A program made the position numbers and the translations under genes. The notes beneath the pieces are model-generated. The model made no database searches and was not told where the DNA came from. It was given only the letters and a program-made list of their open reading frames with translations. This document shows positions 54,537 to 64,000 of a stretch of DNA of 64,000 nucleotides, one piece after another. The stretch's first letter is position 1. Each line of letters begins with the position of its first letter. This DNA is from Raffaelea ambrosiae (taxonomy: Eukaryota; Ascomycota; Sordariomycetes; Ophiostomatales; Ophiostomataceae), in assembly GCA_002778195.1 (NCBI GenBank), contig PCDI01000005.1, forward strand, positions 2,170,124-2,234,123, given 5' to 3'.

Positions 54537-56651
54537 CTACCTGGTCATTTCCGGCCACCCGTTGTTCCCAGTGGCAATGATGGCCTTGGAAACGTCTTTC
54601 CAGAATTGGAGATGCTTGTCCGTCAGGTCAAACAGGTCCGGACCTTCCTTGACGGCCGTCCAGTTTCCCTGGGCATCTAGATTGTTGATATATTTCTCGT
54701 TTGCGTATGGTTGCCAGAGTGATACTGCTTGATCTTGCTGCGTTGCACCAGACACAAACTGAACCAAGCAACCGGCAAAGGTCTCAGAGACAAGGCGGTC
54801 CTCCTTGCTTAGACTGTCATGCAGGAACATGGGGAGTAGATCAGCCGTATGGGTAGCGAGCTGAAGTTTGGACGGCCTGGATGCTTTGGGTGCCTGCCAG
54901 TGGTCGGTGACATAGCCAAACATATACCGGAACATGCTGCGTTCTGTCGTACCGTTGTGTTTTGTCCCCCCGTCCATAAATGACCGCGAAAACAACGCTG
55001 CTGGTGTATAGTATCGCCCGTGTCCGTCAAAGGCCAACGAACATCGCTGTGCCGCAGCCGCAGGAGAGGACATCGGTTCTTGTTCTGTTTCAAACCAGGG
55101 AAATATTTCTGAATGTCCGTACAGTCGGAGAGCGCGCTGCCGTAGCTCCGAAGGTTCGGGAGGAATGCGGCTGCTGATTGTTTGGGAAAAGTCACGTTGG
55201 TGTGCCGGACGCGCCGTCGAAGCTTCTCGTATCCAAGCCTTATTAGATACTTTTGTCAGTACAAAACCCGAGTTCGCCAGTCTTGGGGGCCAATTTGTAC
55301 ACACCTCATTCTGACACGTCCCCAGGACCAGTGACCTCAGTGCTGGGTCCCATAGCTCCGGCTTGAAGACGACGCTGCGAGGGTCGTCTGTGATGACAAG
55401 ATCATCCCACACCGGACGGAATGCGCTGCTCCCGACTTGGGAGCCGGCAATCAGTGTCTCGACGGGGATGGCGCGCAGCTGGCGGACCGCCTCAGGATCC
55501 GACGGGTTGATGCCAAGGTTTTGACAGATCGCATCAAATCCGGCTTGTGCTTCACGGGGCCGGAGGAGTTGGATGGAGAGACAAGTGGACGACGACAAGA
55601 TCATTCGCGGAATGTGGATATAGAGCTGCGGCACGACACTCAGGTAGTTGACGACACCTTCGATGGCAAATTCTGTTTTAGTGACAAAGAAGATCGATCG
55701 GAGTGTAATCCAACGAGACCAGACATACCTGCACCGGCAGACTCGCCCACGGATGTGATCTCGTTTGGATCACCGCCAAAATGGTGGATGTTGTCTTTCA
55801 CCTTGGGTGGAGTCAGCTAAAAAAAAAACAGAACAAATGAAACCAAGTTTACAACAATGGGAAACAGTTTGTTGTGCGGATCTCTTTCGTGTTTTCCTTC
55901 TTCTCTTCTTTCTTCTCTTCCATGGCCAACTTACCCACGCAAACGCACATTGGGCATCCAGCAATCCAAGGTTGCCTGTGGACACGCGCTGCTGCTGCTG
56001 CTGTTCTCTGGCATCCCTCTGGAGCTGCTCCGAATGCAAAAATCCGAGCACGCCCAGTCGATAGTTGATCGTGACGACAATCACGGGCGTCCCCATGCGC
56101 ATGGACAGCTGCACCAGATTCGACCCGTCGTAGACGCCCACGGACCCGGCCCCGACCGAATAGGATCCGCCGTGCACCCAGACCATGACCGGAAGCGGTC
56201 GTTTCTCAGAAAAAAGAAACTGCACCTCGCAGTCTGCGCGCCGCCGCGTGGCCGGCGCAAACACGTTCAGGTTCAGACACGCCCACTCGTCTACGCGGGC
56301 CGGGGCAATCGGAAAGGTGTTCGTTGGAGGCCCCGGCCGCCCAAAGAGCGGAATGCCGTCCATGTCAAAGAGCGGCCGGTCCGATTGCGGACACCCCGGC
56401 CCAAAGACGGTGCCGTCGCGGATGTCGGGCCATGGTGTCGTCGCGCGACGCGGAGCGGCCCAGCGAAACGGAATCTCGGCGTACGGAATGTTGCGGCACT
56501 GAACGACGCCACTGTCGCGGCCCGTGTCCACGGGGCCACTGACACCATCAATCTCTGCTGCCTTTTGCCACCCAGCACGCATGCGGCCGAGGGGTGTTGT
56601 GACGACAACAGTCTCGGGGGAGGCGGTGGCGGCGGCAGCTTGGTCTTTCAT
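54537..56651 (-). CDS. Type-B carboxylesterase/cholinesterase-like alpha/beta hydrolase
   Basis: Exons 56651-55935, 55801-55729 and 55657-54537 give 636 residues. Family signs in order are NIPYAEIPFRWAAP (residues about 54-67), EWACLNLNVF, the oxyanion motif WVHGGSYSVGAGS with HGG at 160-162, VVTINYRLGVLGFL, and GLLDAQCAFAWVKDNIHHFGGDP across the first splice. The nucleophile elbow GESAGA follows, with Ser260. The acidic and His triad members are expected further on and were not pinned down. There is no signal peptide at the chosen ATG, so the enzyme may be cytosolic. The second intron was placed by phase (GTATGT to AAG). Possible roles are ester detoxification or secondary metabolite tailoring; the sequence does not decide. 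Residues after about 330 are less typical, and a further small intron near 55,310 is possible. Confidence 0.85.
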
Positions 56652-57727
56652 GATGGGCTGATGGCAGTGCCCGACGAACTTTGGTGATCTCTGGGTTTCT
56701 CCAATGTGCCACGGGAATATTCGCAACAATGTTCGCCAGCCTGCAGGGAGACCCGGGGAATGGGAAATCGCCTTTGGCCGTTGTCGAGATGCTTCACGGC
56801 CCCGAGACTCGTTCCCAGTCGGCGAATGGAGTGTTGTCGTTTCGGGCTGAAAACTCAGCCGGATGATGGTTATTTCCCTTGCCCGGTATGTATTGGGCCG
56901 CGGCAAAGTTCTGCCGTGGTGTGCCCCCCCCAATGCATGGTCCCCTGAACCCGCTAACGGCCCTGCCGGCCATTCTTTTCTTGATTTAGTACATTTGCGT
57001 ATGGAGTCATTATTGTGGGGGAAGGCGATGCACGACAATGCTTGCTGCGTGCGTTCCATTCACTGTGGCGAGCGCTAGCAAAAAGTTTAAGCACTGCATC
57101 GTTCATGCTGGTACTCTATAGTATGGCCAAGTTTCGGACGACCGTATTACAACTGCTAAAAGAGTTTGCCGCGACTTGCACGCCCACGAACGCTTGTCGA
57201 AATGGCAGCCGAAGAAACGACCAGGCCAGACGTCACGACCATGGGCAACAGCACAGCAACAGTTGCTCCGAACCAGAGAAGCAATAATGAATGTCTCCAT
57301 ATGCACGTTACACCGAAGCCTGACTCTCCCCCCGCAGAAGCATATACCGCCTGTTGTGTCGCTCCTGACAGGAGGCGTTGCCGGTGGAAGCTGCGTCGAC
57401 AGGTTCCATTGCCAAGATTATGTCTATCACGAAAAGGAAGCTTACACTACCCATGCAGGTTAGTACCCGTTTGAGTTTGCCAAGACGCGCTTGCAGCTCC
57501 GCGACGATCATCTGCCCCCGCCCGGTTCCTGTCCTTTGACGCCATCCAGAGCATCCCTTGCCAACGGCTAGGGCTAGTCGCTGAACACGATCCGGACGCG
57601 CGTGCAGAGCGCCCAGAACAGCACAAAGAGAAAATGTAAACGAAGACGGAGACACGATACTTGGGCTGTACATACGATGTACGTTTTATCTGTGGCCCGT
57701 GTCTATGAATAGAATCACCCAGGCAGT
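56652..57727. other. Intergenic, 1.1 kb, no gene recognised
   Basis: Promoter side of the carboxylesterase followed by sequence with only short unrelated frames. It marks the start of the degraded accessory block. Confidence 0.5.
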
Positions 57728-58496
57728 TCAGCCTACAGCGTGAGCTGCTTCACGCAGCTGTGTCGCTTCCCGCCGGTCATGATCCGCATCCTCAGTGCCG
57801 TGTATGTCGAACGATGTGTCCGAAAGAAACCTGGCAAGCTTACCGAGGACCTTCAACATCTGCACGTGTACCCCGAGACGTGGAAGGCCGAACTGCCGTC
57901 TCATCTGGACTTTGGCTCGGCCAAAGACACAAACACAGGGACAAACACGGCGGCAAACACGGCGGTGTCTCCCAAAACGACACCCAGCCATGTCCTCAGC
58001 TTGATTGCCATGCACGACGTTCTCCTCATCCTGCTTCATTGTCCCTTTGAGTCGGACGGCCACCTGCATGTCCATCTTTGTGCCCTCACCACCTGCTCAT
58101 TCCTCACTTGTGCACAGGCGGACACAGCCATTGTCGCCATTCTTCGCGCATGCAATGCTGCGTTTTCGGTCCGTCGTGCTCCGTACCCGATTTCCTATAC
58201 CACGTACGTGGCCGCCGCCATCCACATCCGCATCGCCGACTGTTGCTGCCGAGGCAAAGGAGGCACTGGCCGTGTGTCTGACTGTCTTTGACGAGAACTC
58301 AGAGACAAACTCCGCCGTCAAAATGAACCGGGCAGTCATTGCGAACCTGATGCATCGAATGGGCGTGCATGTGGAAAGTGCTCGCCGGAACAGCGAATAC
58401 GGGGCCGCAAACAAGCCTGCAAGCGAGCAAGGAAATACGCAATTCAAAGGGGACGAAACGCGCCTGCCGTTACCAGCACAACCTAGCCATGGGTAA
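57728..58496 (+). pseudogene. Zn2Cys6-type regulator relic (middle and C-terminal part, frameshifted)
   Basis: One frame reads SCFTQLCRFPPVMIRILSAVY, HVYPETWKAELPSHLDF, HVLSLIAMHDVLLILLHCPF and AAFSVRRAPYPISYTTYVAAA. This is the characteristic series of the fungal transcription factor middle-homology region. The frame then shifts by one base near 58,240, and the continuation AAEAKEALAVCLTVFDENSETN appears in the next frame, ending at 58,496. No zinc cluster or N-terminal half is found upstream. A tiny intron is unlikely because no donor or acceptor fits, so this is a truncated, frameshifted relic. Confidence 0.6.
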
Positions 58497-59009
58497 GGCA
58501 CGACCAAGACATCCAATGTGCAACACCATGGGCAACGCCATGTGCAGGATCGACCTGATGAGCCAGATACTAATAGCAGCAACACCGACATGGCTGTCGG
58601 CGTTTCGCAATTCGACCACTCGACAACCCCAGCCGCCAACTTTGACATCGAAGCCACCATCTCCAGTTTTCATGTCCGACCAGCAACAGCCGCCACACGC
58701 TGCGGCGGTGGAGGGGATTGGCTGGGAACTCGAAGGAAGACACGCCGTTCCACAATAAGCAAACTCGAAAGACGCTCGCATCCTGGCGTTGTCCAATCTC
58801 CGCTTCCGTGCTAGACTGGACAAGAGGGGGGTAGCATTCCCTGTCAGCTTTGGGCTCAGCTTGGGTGGCAACGACGGTTGACCACAAGACCAAGCCACTC
58901 TTCATATTTGGAGGCCGTACCCACAAGGCTGGAAAACGCAGACTTGTTCAAACCCGTCCCACATCAACTAGGAAGAAGAAAACGATCGACACTTCAACGG
59001 CCCAGCAAT
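58497..59009. other. Intergenic between two pseudogenes
   Basis: No gene recognised; probably degraded sequence belonging to the flanking relics. Confidence 0.45.
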
Positions 59010-60402
59010 ATGGAAAACCTCTCACCACTGTGCTCGGAATGCATGATGGTCTTGCATGTTAAAGGCCCTAGCGACGAACCCCCGCCGACACCACAATGAC
59101 ACTGAATCATCCCGAAGAGCCCTAGAACAGAACTGCTACGCGTGCACAGTCACGCACCGAGACTTCGCCCAGAAGCTCAAAGACAACAGTCTAGACTCTG
59201 AGTGGATGCCAGACTGCACGTTGTTCTCTATCGTCCCGAACACTCGCTTTAGTATCGATTGTAAAGATCTGGTTGTCAGCACTACGCTCTTTATGATATC
59301 CAATGAATGTCAGTTTGGAACCCTAGCCCATCCAAAGATCAGTTTGGGGACTAGAGACAACTCGATAATGCTGGGCTGAGGCATTCTATAGACTCGTTGG
59401 AAAACTATCACCCTCGTCCACAAGGTCTAGGGACATCTTCTAAAGCTACGTTGGATGGTCAGTGAATGGGTCCATTCGTGCGAGGCCGAACACACACTCT
59501 GTGCAGACGACAGCATCTTCGGTCTCGAGGCTGGCTGCCAACTCGACTGCTTGACATCGAAAAAAAAAACCCTGGAACTCTCGACAATCGACACCTTTCG
59601 AAGGGGAAGAAATGTGACCGATTTGCCGCAGACATTTCAAGACGCGATTATCGTTGCCAGGGCACTTTCTGTTCGTTATTTTTCGATCGACGGACTTTGT
59701 ATTCTCCAGGACTCCTAGGAAGACTTTGCAAAGGGGATCCCTCTCATGCACAGCATATACAGCAACTCCATCTGTAACATCGCGTCCTCTTCAAGACTCG
59801 GCGTTTCGTGACGCATCTCGGAGCAGGATGGATTAAACCTCCACTGGCAGACCACTGTGGCGGAGAAGCCAGGCATATAACAGCGGATGATTGGAAGTAC
59901 CAGCGCTTATACGGTTTTCTGGACAAGCGTGGATGGATCGCCCAGGAACTCGCGCTCCCGCCACAGGTTGTTATTACCACTCACAGGTGCTCTTTGAATG
60001 TTCGGCCATGTCTGCTTTTGAGGCCATTCGCATATTCAGCAATTGCGCAAGGGGACATGCTAGAGCTCGTCTGGACTATGATAGCCAGAAATAATTCTGA
60101 AGGCGGCCACTCGACCACCCAGGGGAGAAATGAGCAAAAAAACTGCCGAGCGGCAAACGCGACAACGAAGAGCGGTGATTCGGCAGTGGCAAATACTGGT
60201 TGAAACGTACTTGGCCTGCGACTTGACATACCCAGAAGACAAGCTTCGAGCCATAGATGGTATCGTCAGCTTCTTCAAATTGGCCCTTCAAGAAGAGTGC
60301 CTGACAGGCATGTGGAGGCCCGAGATGCTAGAAATACTGGCCTGGAGGCCCATGCGGTCCATGTTACGGTCCAAAAATATCCGATCACCCCCCGCCACGT
60401 AA
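59010..60402 (+). pseudogene. HET-domain (heterokaryon incompatibility) pseudogene
   Basis: A possible ATG at 59,010 (MENLSPLCSECM) leads into a series of HET-family blocks in changing frames. Examples are LPQTFQDAIIVARALSVRYFSIDGLCILQDS (read to 59,715), then a TAG at 59,716-59,718 followed by EDFAKGIPLMHSIYSNSICNIASSS in the same frame. RGWIAQELALPPQ is in the second frame, CYYHSQVLFECSAMSAFEA in the third, and LVETYLACDLTYPEDKLRAIDGI back in the first frame, ending at 60,402. HET proteins trigger cell death when incompatible hyphae fuse. At least one stop and three frameshifts make this copy non-functional. The TAG may derive from a CAG by C-to-T change, as repeat-induced mutation would produce, but indels dominate. 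Confidence 0.75.
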
Positions 60403-60529
60403 AATTTTTCTGCCTCTATGGCAAAAGGGTACCTCAACTTTAACAACGAATACCAGCTTTATGAGTAATTTATACGTAAAAAAACTAGTCTAAATAAAAA
60501 AGAAGTACCGAATTTTAATAATTTGTATA
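60403..60529. other. AT-rich flank of the transposon relic
   Basis: About 127 bases of markedly AT-rich sequence between the HET pseudogene and the transposase relic. It may be the terminal part of the element; no terminal inverted repeat could be paired by eye. Confidence 0.4.
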
Positions 60530-60735
60530 CTAACCACGTGCACGGCGAATTGAATCAACAAGGTGGTCAATCTTCTCCTGAGGAACCGTCCCTAATTGCC
60601 CGCTCAAAACCCTCCACATCCACAGCGTTTTTTTTTTCAATTGCCGTATATCAGGGTGTTTTCAGCGAGAATACGCTTCATTCGAGCCCAAACATGCTCT
60701 ATTGGGTTCAAATCCGGGGAGTGAGCGGGCCAACA
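60530..60735 (-). mobile_element. Tc1/mariner-type transposase relic (C-terminal end)
   Basis: On the minus strand the catalytic C-terminal motif WPAHSPDLNPIEHVWARMKR is read from 60,732, typical of the DDE transposases of Tc1/mariner elements. It is followed by ILAENTLIYGN and then a stop. The next part, VPQEKIDHLVDSIRRAR, is in another frame and ends at 60,530. Frame changes and missing N-terminal domains (no helix-turn-helix, no first two Asp residues found upstream to 61,000) make it an inactive fragment. Confidence 0.75.
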
Positions 60736-61077
60736 AGGAAGCAGCTAAAAAAGAAACGCCACAAAAAAAATATAAAAAAAAATAGGTCGAAAGTAAAACA
60801 GGACATCAATATCACTTGTGCTTAAAGGAAGCACACCAATATTGTTCCTGGAACACAATAGCATTTGCATTTTCAACACGTCGTTGTCGTGATAAGAATC
60901 CCTCTGGCCATACGAGTTTCCGTTCTTGCCAAAAACGAGCGCAGCTGCCAAGACCCACTGACTAATGTGGCCCCTGTCTAAAAATAATTGCCCCGCTGGA
61001 GTTATCAGATTCTCAACTCCCCCGTTTCATCTTCTCCGCTTACGTCAACGTTCCTGTGATACAGTTGCGTCTGCACG
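60736..61077. other. Probable remains of the element and promoter of the Zn2Cys6 gene
   Basis: The part up to about 60,960 has a minus-strand frame without a clear motif and might be degraded transposase. The last 100 bases serve as promoter/leader of the regulator starting at 61,078. Confidence 0.4.
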
Positions 61078-63424
61078 ATGCCTCCTCGACGCGCATGCGA
61101 TCTATGCTACAAGCGCAAGGTATGTTGTTCAGCTCGGAACGAAATGAAACAAAAGATCGGGACCAGTTTGATTTACGGGGAAGCACGTTTAGATCCAGTG
61201 CTTGATTCCAACGCGGGGCGAGCCTTGCGATTGGTGCAAGAGCCAGGACCGAGAATGTACCTTTAACAGAGTCATCGCAAAAGATCCCAACAAGAGGTGA
61301 ACTTTGAGGCCTGGAACGTCGTCCAAGTGAGGGAGGGAGGGGTTTTTGCTCGGCGTCTAACAAAGAGATGCTAGGACCACGACCGATGTCGTCGAGGAGC
61401 TTTCCCACCGTGTGGAAGAGCTCGAGGAGGCTCTGAGGGCGGCACGTCAGACCCCGACTGGCGTCACACCTCGATCCGAGAGGCTGTCGCCTCAGTCAGC
61501 CAACAACAGTCCGTACGATGTGATGTCTCTGACTGCCATCACGACGGCCATCACGGGCGAGCAGTCGGTGGGCAACCTCTGGGCCATTCCGTCGGATGCC
61601 GGCCAGTCCCATGGGTCGCCGCAGTCCTGCTCGTGCGAGTCCTCCCACAGGTTGTCGAGATGCCAGCTCGGGAACAACTGGTACTTCAAGGGAGTCGGCA
61701 TCCTCTCGTCGCGAGGGCAAGAGTGGATCTCGTATGGCGCCGGACAGGACACCTTCCTGGAGAAGTTTGAGATCTTTGACAACCCCATCAGCACCCGCCC
61801 GGAAGTCGTGCCCATGTCATCGGCCGCATCGCGGATCCTGCCTCCTGAGTTTGCCTGCAGACATCTTGTCGACGTCTTCTTGAGGTCCAAGACTTCGCTG
61901 ATCTTTCCCATACTCGACAAGGACCTCATTGAAGCGACGATCGCCAGGGCATACGACAACACGAGGCAGCAGCCCGATCCGAGAAGCCGGACGTCGGCGC
62001 AGGCGTGTCTCTGGGCCATGTTTGCTCTTGTCAATCGCACAGCCGAGGTGGAGGCGGCTCCAGAGACGAGCTTTATCCCCGAGGCGAAAGAGTGCGCCTA
62101 CGAAGCCAAACGCCTGCTCTTCGCCACAAATGGCTCTGTGAATTTGGACAGCCTCCAAGCCAATTTGCTACTGGTAAGCTACATGATTGCTACGTTTTCA
62201 TCGGTTGGCCGTATCAGTGATCGATCGAGAAGAGCCTGCGGCATTGGCGAAAGAGAAAGCTTATCACTTTGTTTCCTTAAAAAATAGTGGGCATATCACA
62301 AGATGCAAGGACGCTGCCGCGAGGCCTCGGTGGTCTTCGCAAGCGCATGCCGCATGGTCTGCTCGCTTGGCGGCCATCTCGTCCTGACAAGGCTACCCTT
62401 TCCGCCCCAGCATGTTCCCATATTCGACAAGCTGTCTACTTTGCACATTCGACGACTATTCTGTGTCTGCTACTGTGTGGACAAGGATTGCTCTCTGCGC
62501 ACCGGCGTGCCGCCGCTTCTGACGCAAGACTACTGCGAAGTCGGCGATCCGGGAGGAGAAGAAGAATGGGGGACCAACCAGCAGCAGCCGCCGCCCTCGT
62601 GGCACAGTCAGCCGTGGGACCTCAACCTGGCCAAATTCAAGGAGAAGGCGGGCCGTCTGCTCTGCTCGCCGCGGGCTTTCCGGTATACCGAAGGCGAGCT
62701 CTTGTCGCAGGTGCGCCAGCTCGACGACGAGCTCGAAGAATGGCGCCTGTCCATCGAGCCGCGCTACCGGCCCAAGCTGGCCGTCCCGGCCGGGACAACA
62801 AGCTCCCACTCGAAAGTGGCAGCGGCGGCGACGGCGGCGACGGTAGCGACGACGACGACGACGGCGACCCTCCTCCTCTCCAATGTGAGCAGTCCGGCGA
62901 CATCGACGGCCAACGCCGACATGGGACTCGAAGACCGCACGCGGTTCATCAACCTGCAGCTCGACTACCTCTTCACGATGATCTACATCCACATCACGGT
63001 GCGCAAGTGCGGCGACTTTGAGCGCAACCTGCCCGACGACCTGCACAGCGCCGTGCACTCGAGCGCCGACCTGTCGCTGGAGGCGAGCCGGTCCATCTTC
63101 CGCTTCCTCGACACCGTGGTGGACTTTTGGAAGGAGGAGTCGGTCTGGCTCGTGTCGCACTACGCGCCGATCGCGACCATGCCGCTCTTTGTCAACGTGC
63201 TCATCCACCCCGTCGGCAGTCCCGCAGACGACGACTTGCAGATCTTGGCGTCGATCAGCAACATCACGCGCAAGATTCCCACAAAGGGCCTGTCCAAGGC
63301 AGAGATCGAGCAGGTCCAGGAGATTGGCGAGTTTGTGATGGAGCTGATCCGGCTGTGCCACAGCGCGGCCTGGAAGGTCAAAAAGGGAGACAGGGAAAAG
63401 GATCTAGATATCATTCACGAGTAG
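61078..63424 (+). CDS. Zn2Cys6 fungal-specific transcription factor
   Basis: Exons 61078-61119, 61193-61296, 61375-62173 and 62288-63424 give 693 residues. The acceptor TTTAG at 61,192 was chosen over the CAG six bases later because it restores CYKRKIQC. The zinc cluster is then Cys7-10-17-26-29-36 with correct spacing. A short coiled coil follows (VVEELSHRVEELEEAL, about 52-67). The fungal_trans domain spans about 190-520 (PPEFACRHLVDVFLRSKTSLIFPIL, LLLWAYHKMQGRCREA, FASACRMVCSLGGH, LFCVCYCVDKDCSLRTGVPPLL). A Thr/Ala-rich linker and a helical C-terminus with DDLHSAVHSSADLSLEASRS complete it. It is intact while its left neighbours are decayed. Targets are unknown and no partner gene is visible to the right within the window. 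Confidence 0.88.
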
Positions 63425-64000
63425 AAGGCAAAAAGGCGTTTTTGGGGGGGGGGGCGGGGNGGGCGGCTAGGCAGTCAGTCCAGTCTTGGGATGTTTGGGG
63501 TGGTGGGTGACACCTCTTTCCAACTCGACCATTTTCCACAACGACAGCTCAGCGTCCCGGCGAAAACCAAGAAAGTCAATCCTACGGAGTGCAGCATCAT
63601 CGTGCAGTCGCTCGGCCACAGCCCGCCCGAGACGGAGCTACAGGACACTAGACATGGCCAACGAAGTCCGGCACAGCCGGCGGTCCCTTTTTACTGGAAA
63701 AGAGTCGTGTGGAGGCACCAGGGCGGGCTTCTCGGACAATCGTCTCGGGAAATTGTCTCGGGAAATTGTAGCTGCGTCTTGTCTCACGACAGAATTCTGA
63801 GCCATGGTGGCATACGAACTCTGGAAGGGAGCACATGATGACCAAAAAAATAGGGGACTCGGCGGCATTCCACATTTTGGACATTGGCGCTTCCGTCAGA
63901 CAAGGTAGAGAGAGTGTGCTGGCCAGTGGGCTTTTGCAACTGGTGATGTGCCCGTGATGCTCATGGTGGATGGGCGATCCCTGCTCTGGGCACAGCTGTA
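63425..64000. other. Window end, no gene recognised
   Basis: Begins with a G run with an N at 63,460. A short direct repeat (CTCGGGAAATTGT twice) lies at about 63,745-63,770. Frames on either strand lack recognisable motifs; a gene starting outside the window cannot be excluded. Confidence 0.5.

Noticed and set aside
60700..60722. GGTTCAAATCC resembling a tRNA T-arm
   Set aside because: On the opposite strand it encodes the PDLNPIE motif of a transposase; no cloverleaf is present.
61199..61296. Alternative acceptor six bases downstream for exon 2 of the 61 kb regulator
   Set aside because: It would delete Ile-Gln and give the zinc cluster a wrong C-x4-C spacing; the upstream TTTAG restores C-x6-C.

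Overview
The window is nuclear DNA of a filamentous ascomycete (Pezizomycotina, most likely Sordariomycetes). The evidence is short introns with GTRNGT donors and CTAAC-type branch sites, C/G-ending codons in highly coded genes, long pyrimidine-rich leaders, Zn2Cys6 regulators, a HET-domain relic and a GH3/GH131/sedolisin secretome. Order-level placement (for example Ophiostomatales) is only a guess. The first 28 bases are a pure G run that truncates a gene, and two other G runs carry an N, so the window starts at a contig edge and has minor assembly blemishes.

Layout. 0-1.4 kb: 5' exon of a METTL16-type methyltransferase (cut by the edge) and an aminoglycoside-phosphotransferase-like relic. 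1.8-4.2 kb: secreted GH3 beta-glucosidase. 6.1-7.2 kb: inositol-phosphatase-family nucleotidase. 7.6-11.4 kb: Hst3/Hst4-like sirtuin with a 20-copy minisatellite in its tail. 14-17 kb: GH131 glucanase and a sedolisin with an altered oxyanion region. 17.7-22.6 kb: Zn2Cys6 regulator and DHA2-type MFS transporter, divergent. 23.7-33 kb: a compact housekeeping block (mitochondrial malate dehydrogenase, Bos1 SNARE, thiamine pyrophosphokinase, Mia40, OM14-like protein). 34.3-35.9 kb: Myb/SANT-like DNA-binding protein. 35.9-41.3 kb: gene-poor. 41.3-45 kb: pepsin-like protease and glutathione S-transferase. 47.7-50 kb: Whi5/Nrm1-type G1/S repressor. 53.1-56.7 kb: basic orphan protein and a type-B carboxylesterase. 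57.7-63.4 kb: accessory block with a frameshifted Zn2Cys6 regulator relic, a HET-domain pseudogene, a Tc1/mariner transposase relic and an apparently intact Zn2Cys6 regulator.

There is no operon logic. The functional grouping is a set of secreted degradative enzymes (GH3, GH131, sedolisin, aspartic protease) and a mitochondrial/thiamine housekeeping block. The regulator-transporter pair at 17.7-22.6 kb is the best candidate for a functional module. The most interesting details are structural: a start codon split by an intron (OM14-like), an ATG-only first exon (Bos1), a stop-free minisatellite intron of 3n length in the GST gene, and a sedolisin that appears to lack its oxyanion-hole aspartate motif. 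No RNA genes, CRISPR arrays or complete transposons were recognised.
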